Shown here: piece after piece, positions 1-7,845 of the stretch
Position numbering within the stretch: the stretch's first letter is position 1
Layout: each line of letters starts with the position of its first letter
Origin: CAZNRY01 sp964575675
Lineage (GTDB): Bacteria > Eisenbacteria > RBG-16-71-46 > CAIMUX01 > VGJL01
Assembly: GCA_964575675.1 (NCBI GenBank)
Contig: CAZNRY010000038.1
Span: 1-25,164, forward strand
Length of the DNA: 25,164 nucleotides
Direction of reading: 5' to 3'
Position numbers and translations under genes: made by a program
Notes under the pieces: model-generated
The model's database searches: none
Seen by the model: only the letters and a program-made list of their open reading frames with translations
What the model was told of the DNA's origin: nothing

Positions 1-566
1 CACTGCCGCGCCCCGTTCGGCTCGGAGAGCGACCAGATCAACGGATTCCCGGCGGCGGTGATCGTGTAGCCGAACGCGGCGAATCCCGTCTCTACCGGAT
101 GTCCCTGGTAGTAGACGCGGACTTCCTCGTAGCCCCCCGTCGAGGGGCCCAACGGAGGCCGGACCAGCAGGCCATCCCCCACCTGCGAGAACGCGGCGCG
201 CATACCGCGCATCTTGACCGAGTCGACGTCCATCGCCCCGCTCAGATCGAAGTAGATCGTATCGAGGGGCGCGGCGGTCGCCCGCAGAACGGCCGTCAGA
301 TCCCCGCGCAGCCGCTCCCCGCTCACGTTGCGCAAGTCGAGGGCCAATCGATAGTAGGTGACGTCGTAGCGATCCTGGAGCCGGGAGCGTTTCGAGGGCG
401 CTTCTTCGGCCAGCCGGCGCCAGCCCCGCGCCCGCTCCAGCTCGCGCCGCTGGAACGCGGAGTGCTCAGCCGGGTCGGGGAACGGCGACTCGCTCCCGGG
501 CGCCGCGCCGGTGAACGCCGCCTGGGCGATGAAGAGAATCGACGACATCGCGATAGTGAAGCGCAT
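1..566 (-). CDS. M1-family metallopeptidase (aminopeptidase N-like), N-terminal part only
   Basis: The visible 188 residues begin with a signal-peptide-like stretch (MRFTIAMSSILFIAQAAFTG), a short charged linker, and then a beta-rich region starting RYDVTYYRLALDLRN. That pattern, followed by IYFDLSGAMDVDSV, FGYTITAAGNPLIWSLSEPNGAR, is characteristic of the N-terminal beta-saddle domain of M1 zinc aminopeptidases, just before the conserved 'SEP..AR.W.PC.D' segment. The gene runs off the left edge, so the HEXXH zinc site cannot be checked. ATG 566-564 is preceded by AGGAGG (571-576). Family role: secreted or periplasmic cleavage of N-terminal residues from peptides. It lies on the same strand as, and 117 bases downstream of, the acyl-CoA synthetase, with its own possible promoter between them. 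Confidence 0.8.
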   Translation of the reverse strand, partial: MRFTIAMSSILFIAQAAFTGAAPGSESPFPDPAEHSAFQRRELERARGWRRLAEEAPSKRSRLQDRYDVTYYRLALDLRNVSGERLRGDLTAVLRATAAPLDTIYFDLSGAMDVDSVKMRGMRAAFSQVGDGLLVRPPLGPSTGGYEEVRVYYQGHPVETGFAAFGYTITAAGNPLIWSLSEPNGARQ

Positions 567-609
567 CGGACCTCCTGCCCGTCCCGAGGACCGGGGGGGC
601 TAGGAGGGT

Positions 610-638
610 AGTATAGCGCGGCGGAGGGAAGCGCGAAC
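610..638 (-). promoter_or_regulatory. Possible sigma70-like promoter for the M1 peptidase gene
   Basis: On the minus strand a good -10 hexamer TATACT (610-615) lies about 45 bases upstream of the start codon, with a weak -35 (GTTCGC or TTCGCG, 632-638) at 16-17 bases. Only the -10 is convincing. Confidence 0.3.
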
Positions 639-683
639 GAGCCGCGGGCCTCAGCGGCCATGCAGTGGGAACCCCAGAGCACC

Positions 684-2981
684 CTAGCCGGCGGCCTCGG
701 TGCGCACGCGGCAGTACTCCGAAAGCGCCCGCGTCGCGCGGTCGATCTTCCGGAAGGTCGGGACCCCCCCCCGCTGGAGAACCTCCACCGACTCGTCATA
801 GATTCTGCCCGAATCGATATTGGCGACGATCGGCTTGTGCGAGAGCTTGAAGGCACGCACAAGCTCCTGGGCGAGCGAGCCCGGGAGGTAGCAGTTCTCC
901 CGGTGCGCTCCCGACGGGTCCGGGGCAAGTGTGTCCAAAGCCGGCGTCGGCGGAACGGGCGAGATCACGACCGCGTCGATCCCGGGGTCCGCGACGATCG
1001 CCTCGACGGCGGACACGAACTGCTTCGTCGTCGCCATCGGGGTCGCATCGATCGGGTTGTCCGCGTGTGCGATCGCCGGCAGGCAGGCCTTCAACGCTTC
1101 GCGGGTTTCGTCGGTCAACCGGCCGAGCGTGAGGTCGTAGAGGGCATCCATCGAAACCGAGCACTCGAACCCGGCATTCGAGATCAATGCGACCCGGCGG
1201 CCGGCGGGGACGCGTTCGTAGAGCATCGAGAAGACCTTCGTCGAGTCCTCGAAGTCGTTCAGCGTTTCGGCGACGACGGCGCCCGCGCCAGCGAAGAGGG
1301 CCCGCGCCACCGCGTAGTCCCCCGCGAGGGAGGCCGTGTGGCTCGCGGCTGCCTGCGCTCCGAGCGCCGTCTTTCCAGCCTTGAACACGATCACCACCCT
1401 GCCGCGCCGACGGTGCTCCCGAATCAACTCCACGAAACGCATCCCGTCAAGCGGTTCGAAACCCTCGACGTAGCAGCCGAGCACTCGCACAACGGCATCG
1501 TCCAGGTAGTGCTCGACAAAATCGGAGACGGTCAGGTCCATCTGATTGCCGTAGGAGATCGCCGCCTTCGGGAAGAGGATCCCGTCCGAGTTGCTGGCGA
1601 AAGTGACCAGGTAGGCGCCGCTCTGGCTCACCATTACCAAGTTGTCGCCCGGCGCGTCGCGGAACGGCAGTTTGTACTGAGGCAGGAAGAATGTGTTGTA
1701 CTGCCCCTTCGAGACGATCCCCAGGCTGTTGCCGCCGCAGAGAACGGGCCCGCCGTCGGCGTGCGCGCGTCCGCGCTCGATCGCATCGACGATGGAATCG
1801 GCAAGCGCGCGATCTCCCGTTTCGGCGAATCCTCCCGGGATCAGGATGATCGAGTGCGCCTTCTCGCGATCCACGAACTCCCGGATCGCGTCGCGCGCCC
1901 CCTCCGCCGGCACCGAGACGACGGCAAGGTCCACCCTCTCGGGCAAGTCCTCGATCGTTCGCGTACAGGGAACCGCATCGATTTCCTGTTCCTTCGGATG
2001 GACCGCATAGACGTGCCCCTGATAGCCCCCCTGGCCCGAGAGCAGGTTGCGCAGGATCGCGCGACCAGGATTCATCCCCTTTGCGGAAGCGCCGACCACG
2101 GCGACCGAACGGGGCGCCATTAAATTTGCGATCTTCTCGATCCGGCGGCGTCTCACCCGGGGGCGTGTCGTCCCGATCCGCCCGATTCCGTCCAGGGCGA
2201 CCGGATCCCTGCCAGCGATCGCGGCCATCGGGTTGATCTCGACCTCTTCGAGAACGAACGGGGTCTCCGCACGGTCGATCCCGAAGCTCCTCGCCAGGTC
2301 CGCCCATCGCCGCAGAATCCCCCAGAAGGCCGCCTGGCCGGCGGGTGCGTCACGGTGCATGCGCGAGGACTTGAAGAGGAGGGAGAAGGCGGGGCCGATC
2401 TCGGCGATGTCGGGCGGGAGATCCCGCGAGAGGAGCGGGTCGTGCGCGGATAGAACCCAGGTCGTCCGGTTCGGTGCGAGCATACCGTACCACTCGGTCA
2501 GGATTCCTCCGATCCCGACCACCACGATCGGCCCGAGCGCTGGGTCCTGACGAAGGGAGAGAAGGAGTTCATTGCCCGGAACATGCGCCTGATAGGCGAT
2601 CTTCTCGCAGAGCAGGACGCCGCAGAGGGCGGCCCCGGGGACGCTGCGACGGACGCGTTCCACGACTTCCACAGCCGCGCGCGCTACCTTCTCGGGATCG
2701 GCCGGCGCGAAGGCGATCCCTCCCGCCTCCGTCTTGTGAAGGATGTCCGGCGACTGGATCTTGACGACGACCCCGGCCGGCTCCGGCGAGCCGATGAGCT
2801 CTCTTGCGATGCGCAGCCGGTCCGTCAGAGCCGCATCGACCGGCAGAACGGCAAAACGCGGCGTCGGGATCTCGATTTCCCGGAGGATCCGATAGACCTC
2901 GGACTCGAGAAGCTGTGCCCGTCCCTCTCGGGCCGCGCCGTGAAGGATCGCCTCGATCCTCTCCCTGCACCCACCCTCCAT
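684..2981 (-). CDS. Fused ADP-forming acetate/acyl-CoA synthetase (ATP-grasp domain first)
   Basis: 765 residues. Residues 1-285 are the beta-type ATP-grasp part, with IQSPDILHKTEAGG near residue 80 (its His is the conserved beta-subunit histidine). Residues 286-765 are the alpha-type part: a Rossmann CoA-binding domain (MAPRSVAVVGASAKGMNPGR), a succinyl-CoA-ligase-like region (MVSQSGAYLVTFAS) and AASHTASLAGD near residue 548, with the histidine expected to be phosphorylated. Family reaction: acyl-CoA + ADP + Pi to acid + ATP + CoA, making ATP from acetyl-CoA or branched acyl-CoAs. In most fused homologues the alpha part comes first; here the order is beta-alpha. ATG 2981-2979 is chosen because GGGAGG sits 6 bases upstream; an in-frame GTG at 2984 is too close to it. 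The substrate cannot be read from the sequence. Confidence 0.9.
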   Translation of the reverse strand: MEGGCRERIEAILHGAAREGRAQLLESEVYRILREIEIPTPRFAVLPVDAALTDRLRIARELIGSPEPAGVVVKIQSPDILHKTEAGGIAFAPADPEKVARAAVEVVERVRRSVPGAALCGVLLCEKIAYQAHVPGNELLLSLRQDPALGPIVVVGIGGILTEWYGMLAPNRTTWVLSAHDPLLSRDLPPDIAEIGPAFSLLFKSSRMHRDAPAGQAAFWGILRRWADLARSFGIDRAETPFVLEEVEINPMAAIAGRDPVALDGIGRIGTTRPRVRRRRIEKIANLMAPRSVAVVGASAKGMNPGRAILRNLLSGQGGYQGHVYAVHPKEQEIDAVPCTRTIEDLPERVDLAVVSVPAEGARDAIREFVDREKAHSIILIPGGFAETGDRALADSIVDAIERGRAHADGGPVLCGGNSLGIVSKGQYNTFFLPQYKLPFRDAPGDNLVMVSQSGAYLVTFASNSDGILFPKAAISYGNQMDLTVSDFVEHYLDDAVVRVLGCYVEGFEPLDGMRFVELIREHRRRGRVVIVFKAGKTALGAQAAASHTASLAGDYAVARALFAGAGAVVAETLNDFEDSTKVFSMLYERVPAGRRVALISNAGFECSVSMDALYDLTLGRLTDETREALKACLPAIAHADNPIDATPMATTKQFVSAVEAIVADPGIDAVVISPVPPTPALDTLAPDPSGAHRENCYLPGSLAQELVRAFKLSHKPIVANIDSGRIYDESVEVLQRGGVPTFRKIDRATRALSEYCRVRTEAAG

Positions 2982-3027
2982 CACAGACCTCCCCCGCGCA
3001 CTGCTCTGTTCATCCAGCTACCCACGC

Positions 3028-3168
3028 GCGCCTGCGCGATCATGCAGGGGCGATGCCGAAGCGAGCTGCGCCATGCGCCGAGCGTAGGCACGCCCCGAAT
3101 GACTCGCCAGGCGCGCATTATGCGATGCGCAAAGCGAGGGCAGCGCCACTTCATGATCGCCCAGGCGC
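3028..3168. repeat. Imperfect palindromic intergenic repeat, copy A
   Basis: Arms 3028-3044 and 3152-3168 are inverted copies of each other (16 of 17 match). Inside is a core (3060-3084) that recurs at 21676-21700 with 24 of 25 identical bases, and recognisable similarity extends over about 68 bases (3041-3108), including a shared CCCCGAATG. The element fills the gap between two minus-strand genes and its right arm touches the stop codon of the transporter gene. Transcribed, it could fold into a long hairpin and might act as a terminator or mRNA stabiliser. No coding potential is evident in it. Confidence 0.6.
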
Positions 3169-4622
3169 TAGGCCTTCTTGTGGGCCCCGGCCGGGATCGC
3201 TTTCCAGATCCTGAACGCCAAGAGAACTCCGATCGCGGCGAACGGTACGAGAAAGACCGGCCAGTACGACCAGGACTTCTCGGTCAGGAACCCGAGCGAG
3301 AGCGCTTGGAGACCAGTCCCGAGGTAGACGAGGCCGTCGATGAGTCCGACCGCCGTGCCGGCGTTTTTGCGGCCTCCGAAGTCCATCGTCGCCGTCCCGG
3401 AGAGCATCCCGTGCGTGCCGATCACGCAGTAGGAAATCAACACGACGCACGCCCCGAGGATCCACATCCTCGTGAGATCCGCGATCCCGGTTCCCGGCAC
3501 CTGTACCGAGAAGACCATCACGATCACTGCCATCAGCATCAGGCCATAGAGCAGCGCCGCGACCGGTCCGCGCCGGGAGCCGAAGACCTTGTCGGAGATC
3601 CACCCCGCGGTCATCCCGCCCGTCGCCCCCGCGATGAAGAGCATCGTTCCCCATTCCTTCGTGACGAGGAAGATCGACTTGTACCCCATCTCGGCGCCGT
3701 ATATCGGGTACCAGTGCATGATTCCCTGCCGCAGGACCCCCGTACAGAACTCGATCGCCCCGATCGTCAGCACGACCGGATGCGTCACGACCTTCTTCAA
3801 GACCACGCGGAATGGATCGGGCGCATCGCTCTCGCCCGAACTGGCGTCCCCCGTGTCGAAATTGTCGAAACCCGCTTCGCCGGGGCGATCTCGCACGGTG
3901 AGATAGATCCATACGGCCGCGCCCAGCAACAGCGCCCCGGGGATCCAGAAGACGCCAAAGGGAGGGTTCACGATCACTTGGCCCGCCGCGTCCTTCACCG
4001 TGTGCAGTCCGTCGACGATCCACTGGCCGAAGTCAAAGGCAAAGAAGATCCCCGCCGAGATCAGGATTCCGAAGATCCCGCCGAAAACCCCCCGCTCGCG
4101 CACGTGGAACCATGCGCTGTTCACCTTGACGATGCTGACCGCTCCGAAACTCTGGAAATACATGTTCACCGAGTAGAGGACGATGAAGGAGACGAAGAGA
4201 ATCGTGTGCCCCTCGGGCGTGCGCAGGGAACCGTTCGCGCTGGTCGGCCCCAGTATGAAGATCAAGACGCCGAGAAGCGCATTGCTCAGGGCCGCGCCGA
4301 TCGTGGAGATCAGCATCGCTTTCCGCCCGCCGATCCTGTCAGTCATCGGACCGTTCAAGATGAAGGCGAGCGCATAGACCCACGTGCCGACTGCGAAGAT
4401 CGTCCCGAACTCGTGCTTGTTCATCAGGTCGCCGAGCGCCATCTTCGCAACCGTCAGGTTGTACCGTCCGAAGTAGAGGAAGGCGTAACCGACCCCCAGA
4501 GGCACCCAGTTCAAGATGCGCCTCCGCATGTAGGCCGGAGAGTGCCCCCGCGGATTCCCGGAAGCGCGCGTGAAAAGGGCGACGGCAAGGATGATGGCCA
4601 GGAGCGTGATGATGTTGCTCAA
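3168..4622 (-). CDS. MFS transporter, organophosphate:phosphate antiporter (GlpT/UhpT-like)
   Basis: 484 residues with about twelve hydrophobic segments and a central hydrophilic loop, the usual size of the OPA branch of the major facilitator superfamily. Family marks include YFGRYNLTVAK in the first transmembrane region, the loop GPMTDRIGGRKAM after helix 2, GWISDKVFGSRRGP in the second half, and FGGRKNAGTAVGLIDGLVYLGTG, which matches the GlpT-type 'KKAAGTAAGF..' segment. It probably exchanges a phosphorylated organic solute for phosphate across the inner membrane; the substrate is unknown. The start is TTG 4622-4620, preceded by AGGAGGG at a 5-6 base distance; no better ATG lies nearby. It lies 68 bases downstream of the P-loop gene on the same strand, so co-transcription is plausible. 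Confidence 0.85.
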   Translation of the reverse strand: MSNIITLLAIILAVALFTRASGNPRGHSPAYMRRRILNWVPLGVGYAFLYFGRYNLTVAKMALGDLMNKHEFGTIFAVGTWVYALAFILNGPMTDRIGGRKAMLISTIGAALSNALLGVLIFILGPTSANGSLRTPEGHTILFVSFIVLYSVNMYFQSFGAVSIVKVNSAWFHVRERGVFGGIFGILISAGIFFAFDFGQWIVDGLHTVKDAAGQVIVNPPFGVFWIPGALLLGAAVWIYLTVRDRPGEAGFDNFDTGDASSGESDAPDPFRVVLKKVVTHPVVLTIGAIEFCTGVLRQGIMHWYPIYGAEMGYKSIFLVTKEWGTMLFIAGATGGMTAGWISDKVFGSRRGPVAALLYGLMLMAVIVMVFSVQVPGTGIADLTRMWILGACVVLISYCVIGTHGMLSGTATMDFGGRKNAGTAVGLIDGLVYLGTGLQALSLGFLTEKSWSYWPVFLVPFAAIGVLLAFRIWKAIPAGAHKKA

Positions 4623-4690
4623 CCTATCCCTCCTTCTGCCGATCGAATCGCGGCGCGCCTCTGCTCAAGGCCTCGCGCCGGCCAGGTGGA

Positions 4691-5449
4691 TTATCCCCGG
4701 AGAGTCTGGTGCGTCTTCCAGAGCCGGGCGCACACCTTCTCGAGATGGGGGCCTAGCTTTGCGGGATCGAGCGTCTTTTCAGGCTCGTTCTCGAACACCG
4801 CGTAGGGTACGCGCTTGCCGCGAACGCTGAGGTGATCGGGATCCTTCGACGTGAAACTCTCCCAATCCGATTCCTTGTAGAGGAACTCGATCTTCTTGTC
4901 CTCGAGTGCGTGCTCGAGAATGCTATCGGGCTTGTTCGGATTGTAGCGGCGGCGGTTCTTGCGGAGCGACTCCTCCCAACCCACCTTGATGTAAGTCGTG
5001 CATGCCCGCGAGAGAACCTCGTCGGAGAGGTAGGTGTAGGCTTCGGCGAAACCGCCGTGCTGGGAACCTCGCGCGAACTCGAAGACCGCGGTCGTCGTCT
5101 CGTGGTATTTCGGGTTGTCCCGGAGCCGCTTGGAATAGAAGAGGTTCAACTTCTCGATCAGGAAGTTCCAGAAGAACTGGTCCTTGAAGACGTAGCCGCC
5201 GAGCGTCTTGCCCTCGTACTGGAAGGTCGTGTCGGAAATCAGGCGCGCCTTCCCGTGGCGTTCATAGATGTCGTCATCCTCGAAGCGCTCCCAGAGCACC
5301 GGGAAGTCGTCGAACTCCTCGAACTCGCCGATGTGGAAGCGACGGAGCCGCTCGTCGACGGGGGTTTTCTTCAGGTAGTCGATAACCTCCGACTTTCCGG
5401 CGGCCGGACGTCCGTTCAGGATGATGATCTCGAACCGATCCTTGCCCAT
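4691..5449 (-). CDS. P-loop NTPase of unknown function
   Basis: 252 residues. The N-terminus forms a hydrophobic strand followed by a Walker A loop (FEIIILNGRPAAGKSEVIDYL, residues 6-26), the layout of nucleoside or sugar kinases and related P-loop proteins. The rest is acidic, aromatic-rich and soluble (DFPVLWERFEDDDIYERHGKARLISDTTF; KDQFFWNFLIEKLNLFYSKRL), with no membrane segment. A basic stretch SLRKNRRRYNPNKPDS could be a lid or phosphate-binding loop. I do not recognise the family beyond the P-loop. Start ATG 5449-5447 has AAAGGA upstream; an in-frame upstream start at 5515 would add 22 low-complexity residues and has no clear ribosome site. It is the first gene of a minus-strand run that continues with the transporter. 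Confidence 0.7.
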   Translation of the reverse strand: MGKDRFEIIILNGRPAAGKSEVIDYLKKTPVDERLRRFHIGEFEEFDDFPVLWERFEDDDIYERHGKARLISDTTFQYEGKTLGGYVFKDQFFWNFLIEKLNLFYSKRLRDNPKYHETTTAVFEFARGSQHGGFAEAYTYLSDEVLSRACTTYIKVGWEESLRKNRRRYNPNKPDSILEHALEDKKIEFLYKESDWESFTSKDPDHLSVRGKRVPYAVFENEPEKTLDPAKLGPHLEKVCARLWKTHQTLRG

Positions 5450-5819
5450 TTCGGGGTCCTTTCCTTTCGGTCTGCGCGCCGCGTCCGCGGCAGCCGCTTC
5501 GGGGCTGATTCGCACTCATCGTGAGCCCGCTGCAGGATAGCGACTCCGGGCACGTCGTCGGAAGAGGCGATTGATCCTCACTCGCGTGACCGCCATGAGG
5601 CGAACCCGGCTACCGGCATCAAGACGCCCGATGCCTGGGTTGGGGGTGGCAATGTCCCGGCTTCGCATCGGCCGGCTCTCGGGACCCACCGACGGGCCGA
5701 GGCCTTGGGCCGGAGGAGGGGCTTGCCACACCGCGCCCGGTGGGAGATTCTGCCAGCCAGGAGAAACAAGGCCATGAGATCGGGGTAGGATGCCGTGACC
5801 GGGCGTCAAGGAGGGCTCA
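5450..5819. other. 370-base intergenic region between divergent genes
   Basis: No convincing gene is seen on either strand. The region holds a short hairpin (GGCATC 5615-5620 with GATGCC 5630-5635) and a stretch at 5645-5764 with some resemblance to parts of a cobalamin riboswitch, described separately. Long open frames here are only a consequence of high GC content. Confidence 0.5.
5645..5764 (+). promoter_or_regulatory. Structured leader with weak resemblance to a cobalamin riboswitch
   Basis: In the right order on the plus strand are GGTGGCAATGTCC (5645-5657), GCCAC (5725-5729), a CACC/GGTG hairpin followed by GGGA (about 5728-5744), and AGCCAGGAGA (5755-5764), which matches the first ten bases of the B12-box consensus AGCCAGGAGACCTGCC. 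The box then diverges (AACAAGGCC), and the conserved CCCGCAACTGT element is not recognisable. This could be a divergent or decayed riboswitch, or chance in GC-rich DNA. The gene downstream starts at 5820. Confidence 0.2.
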
Positions 5820-6971
5820 ATGGACCGTTTCGCGGCGGGACATGGACTGCCGAGTAGAATGGCCTTCGGAAGGAGATCCCGCAAGGCGCTCCGCGGCCTC
5901 TCGTGGCTCCTCGCCTCCCTCTCTTGGCTTCCCGGCGTCGCGCTGGCAGGGGCCCTGCCCGACATCTCTTGGACCCGGACCTTCGAGCCGATCCAGGGGG
6001 CATTCAACAGAAACGCTCCCGTGCGGGTCCGGGTCTCCCTGAAGTCGGGGGCCGGGCCGGCCGCGCTCACGATCGCTTGGCGGCTCCAGCAGGGAGGAAC
6101 GCAGATCGCGGTGGGCGACACCCTCGTTCCGACCGCCCACCGAGGCGGAGAGACCACCCTGACCCTGAGGCTCCCTTCGCTCGCCGCGGGCCAATACGTC
6201 GTCGACCTCGCGGCAGATCCGGCGAACCTGATCGAGGAGAAGGACGAGATGAACAACCGCACGGCGTTCAACCTCGTCGTGCCGAACGGCTCTCCGGTCC
6301 TCTTCCGCTGCGAGGGTCCCGAGGGAAGTACATGGAAGATCCAGCGGGTCGAGCTGAACACGATGTCGGGCGATCCATACCCTGACGCCTACGGCACGCG
6401 GGCCGATACCACGCGATCAGCGGAGAACGAGATCGTCGTGGCGGGCGTGGAACCGGGCTCCTACGCGGGGATCATCTTCGGCCAGAGCGTGAACAAGATG
6501 CCGATCGCGGTCTCCTACGGCGCCTTCGAAATGCCCGATCCTTCCCGCGAGATCCCGGTTGTTTGGCAGCGGATGACCCCGTATCTCGTCGGGCGCCCGA
6601 AGGTGAAGGGCGATAAGGACAGCGAGACGCTCGGCGGATCCTACGGAGCGCCCCTGTGGGACTGGAACTCTCGTTTCCTCCTCGAGGGGACGGTCCGCAA
6701 TCCGACGGACCGGTCGATCGACATCCAGTACCTTCTGCGTTTCGTGGAATCCGGCGGGGTCGGTTCTGCGGCCAAGGACACGCTCCTGTCGATCGGGGCG
6801 CTGGCAACGGAGAGGCTCTCGCTCAGCGGCCGGATTCCGAAGGAGGCCGGAACCTACCTGCTTCAGGCCGAGATCTGGGTCCCCTGGCCGTCGGGTTTCG
6901 AGGATCTCGGCGAGGAGATGCGGGTCGCCTCGCACATCCTCCCGCTCGGCTACATCCAGGTGCAGCGCTAA
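5820..6971 (+). CDS. Secreted CARDB-like protein of unknown function
   Basis: 383 residues. A basic, then hydrophobic N-terminus (RRSRKALRGLSWLLASLSW ... VALAG, residues 18-44) looks like a signal peptide cleaved near ALA-GALPD. Residues about 47-150 form a beta-rich, CARDB/Ig-like domain with the typical 'LIEEKDEMNNRTAFNLVV' ending (compare 'v.E.nE.NN...' in CARDB adhesion domains). A second beta domain follows, and a third (about 270-383) again reads as an Ig-like strand set. No catalytic motif is seen. ATG 5820 has AAGGAGGG four bases upstream, which fixes the start. It stands alone, convergent with the FmdB/ArsR genes, after an unusually long leader. Likely periplasmic or cell-surface; the function is open. 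Confidence 0.75.
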   Translation: MDRFAAGHGLPSRMAFGRRSRKALRGLSWLLASLSWLPGVALAGALPDISWTRTFEPIQGAFNRNAPVRVRVSLKSGAGPAALTIAWRLQQGGTQIAVGDTLVPTAHRGGETTLTLRLPSLAAGQYVVDLAADPANLIEEKDEMNNRTAFNLVVPNGSPVLFRCEGPEGSTWKIQRVELNTMSGDPYPDAYGTRADTTRSAENEIVVAGVEPGSYAGIIFGQSVNKMPIAVSYGAFEMPDPSREIPVVWQRMTPYLVGRPKVKGDKDSETLGGSYGAPLWDWNSRFLLEGTVRNPTDRSIDIQYLLRFVESGGVGSAAKDTLLSIGALATERLSLSGRIPKEAGTYLLQAEIWVPWPSGFEDLGEEMRVASHILPLGYIQVQR

Positions 6972-7029
6972 GCGCCCCCGCGCGATTCGCACGAGGGCCT
7001 TTGGATCGATCCGATTGGTTCAGGATGTG

Positions 7030-7074
7030 GGCTGAGCAGCGGGAACCCCGCTACGGGCGCCGCGGGCCTCAGCC
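7030..7074. terminator. Hairpin between convergent genes
   Basis: GGCTGAG (7030-7036) pairs with CTCAGCC (7068-7074), with a smaller AGCGGG/CCCGCT hairpin inside (from 7038). It lies between the convergent ends of the CARDB-like gene (6971) and the fmdB-like gene (stop 7069-7071). There is no T-tract on either side, so intrinsic termination is uncertain. Confidence 0.3.
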
Positions 7075-7272
7075 AAACGATCTGCTAGGGCAGGAGCTGG
7101 TGTCGCACGAGGGCGCCGCGTCCCGGACGCTCGCATGGATTCTCGGCAGCTCGCGGTGGGCGTTCTTCGCCCCGCAGCTGGGGCAGCCGGCAGGATCGTC
7201 CCGCTCGACGAGTCGCCGCATCAGGTCGAACTTCATGCCGCACTTCTTGCAGGAATACTCATAAAAGGGCAT
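7069..7272 (-). CDS. FmdB-family zinc-ribbon protein
   Basis: 67 residues. The start MPFYEYSCKKCGMKFDLMRR with a second CPSCG (Cys 8, 11, 30 and 33) is the standard FmdB/CxxC putative regulatory protein pattern, which binds one zinc ion. The C-terminal tail carries two more cysteines (SCDTSSCPS) outside the ribbon. Named for a regulator of formamidase in Methylophilus, the family's molecular role is not settled. ATG 7272-7270 has GGAG about ten bases upstream. It follows the ArsR-type gene by 12 bases on the same strand and is presumably co-transcribed with it. Confidence 0.85.
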   Translation of the reverse strand: MPFYEYSCKKCGMKFDLMRRLVERDDPAGCPSCGAKNAHRELPRIHASVRDAAPSCDTSSCPSRSFG

Positions 7273-7284
7273 CTGAGTCGGCTC

Positions 7285-7611
7285 CTATGGGTGCAACTCG
7301 TTCCAACTCCACTTCGGGAGTCTCGCCCCGCTAGAACCGGGACTGCACAGGACCTCGAGGATCCCCGGGACGCGGTCGTCGGCGACGCTGAAGATCACCT
7401 CCACGCCCTTGCGGCGTTCCTCCAGGATCCCCCCTGTGCGCAGGACGGAGAGGTGTTGAGCGACCGTCGAAACGGGGGTGTCCATGCTGCGGGCGATGCG
7501 CGAAAGGGACGCCGGCTCGCCGAGCAGTCCGCAGACGATCTTGAGCCGGATCGGGTGCCCGAGGATTTTCAGAAGGCGTGCGGCCGCGCCGAAATCCCGC
7601 AGTTGGTTCAT
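7285..7611 (-). CDS. ArsR-type winged-helix transcriptional regulator
   Basis: 108 residues from ATG 7611-7609. MNQLRDFGAAARLLKILGHPIRLKIVCGLL is the ArsR-family N-terminal helix pattern, followed by the recognition region (SLSRIARSMDTPVSTVAQHLSVLRTGGILEERRKGVEVIFSVAD). Only one cysteine lies in the first helices and one near the C-terminus (EVLCSPG), so a classical metal-binding CxC is absent; the inducer is unknown. An upstream in-frame ATG at 7677 (GGTGGA before it) would add 22 non-conserved residues; I prefer 7611, which has GGGGAAG just upstream and fits the family length. It sits between a 41-residue membrane protein gene and the fmdB-like gene and may repress their common promoter. 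Confidence 0.85.
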   Translation of the reverse strand: MNQLRDFGAAARLLKILGHPIRLKIVCGLLGEPASLSRIARSMDTPVSTVAQHLSVLRTGGILEERRKGVEVIFSVADDRVPGILEVLCSPGSSGARLPKWSWNELHP

Positions 7612-7712
7612 TACTTCCCCGTTGATTCTCCCGGCGGCGTCTTGGCCGCAGGATCGGTCGGCTTGTCGGTCGAGCATGCCGATCCACCGGACCGGCCGAA
7701 CATTCCCGATCC

Positions 7713-7838
7713 TCAGGTCGGAACGCCCAGGCGGGGAAGGATGACCCAGATCAACAGGAAGTACCCCGCTACCAAGAGCACGATCGTGAGCATATCCAGC
7801 CTCCAGGGCTTCGCCTTGCGATCTGTATCTGTGTCCAT
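7713..7838 (-). CDS. 41-residue single-span membrane protein
   Basis: The frame reads MDTDTDRKAKPWRLDMLT, then a continuous hydrophobic segment (IVLLVAGYFLLIWVILPRL) and stops after GVPT. The charged N-terminus plus one transmembrane helix is a typical small inner-membrane protein. The start codon has no Shine-Dalgarno sequence, but a strong promoter ends seven bases before it, so the message would begin at or next to the ATG (leaderless). It is first in a minus-strand set with the ArsR-type and FmdB-type genes. No family recognised. Confidence 0.6.
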   Translation of the reverse strand: MDTDTDRKAKPWRLDMLTIVLLVAGYFLLIWVILPRLGVPT

Positions 7839-7845
7839 TTACATG

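Noticed and set aside
660..2123. 487-codon open frame on the plus strand
   Set aside because: Antisense to the acyl-CoA synthetase; composition (Arg, Asp, His rich) is typical of a shadow frame.
2583..4805. 740-codon open frame on the plus strand
   Set aside because: Runs antisense across two genes and the palindromic repeat; no domain, strongly biased to charged residues.
5516..6361. 281-codon open frame on the minus strand
   Set aside because: Overlaps the signal peptide and first domain of the CARDB-like gene, which has a clear ribosome site; the antisense product has no recognisable features.
640..7074. Shared 15-base string GCTGAGGCCCGCGGC near 650 and 7065
   Set aside because: A GC-only string of this length is expected by chance in a window of this size and composition; flanks are not similar.
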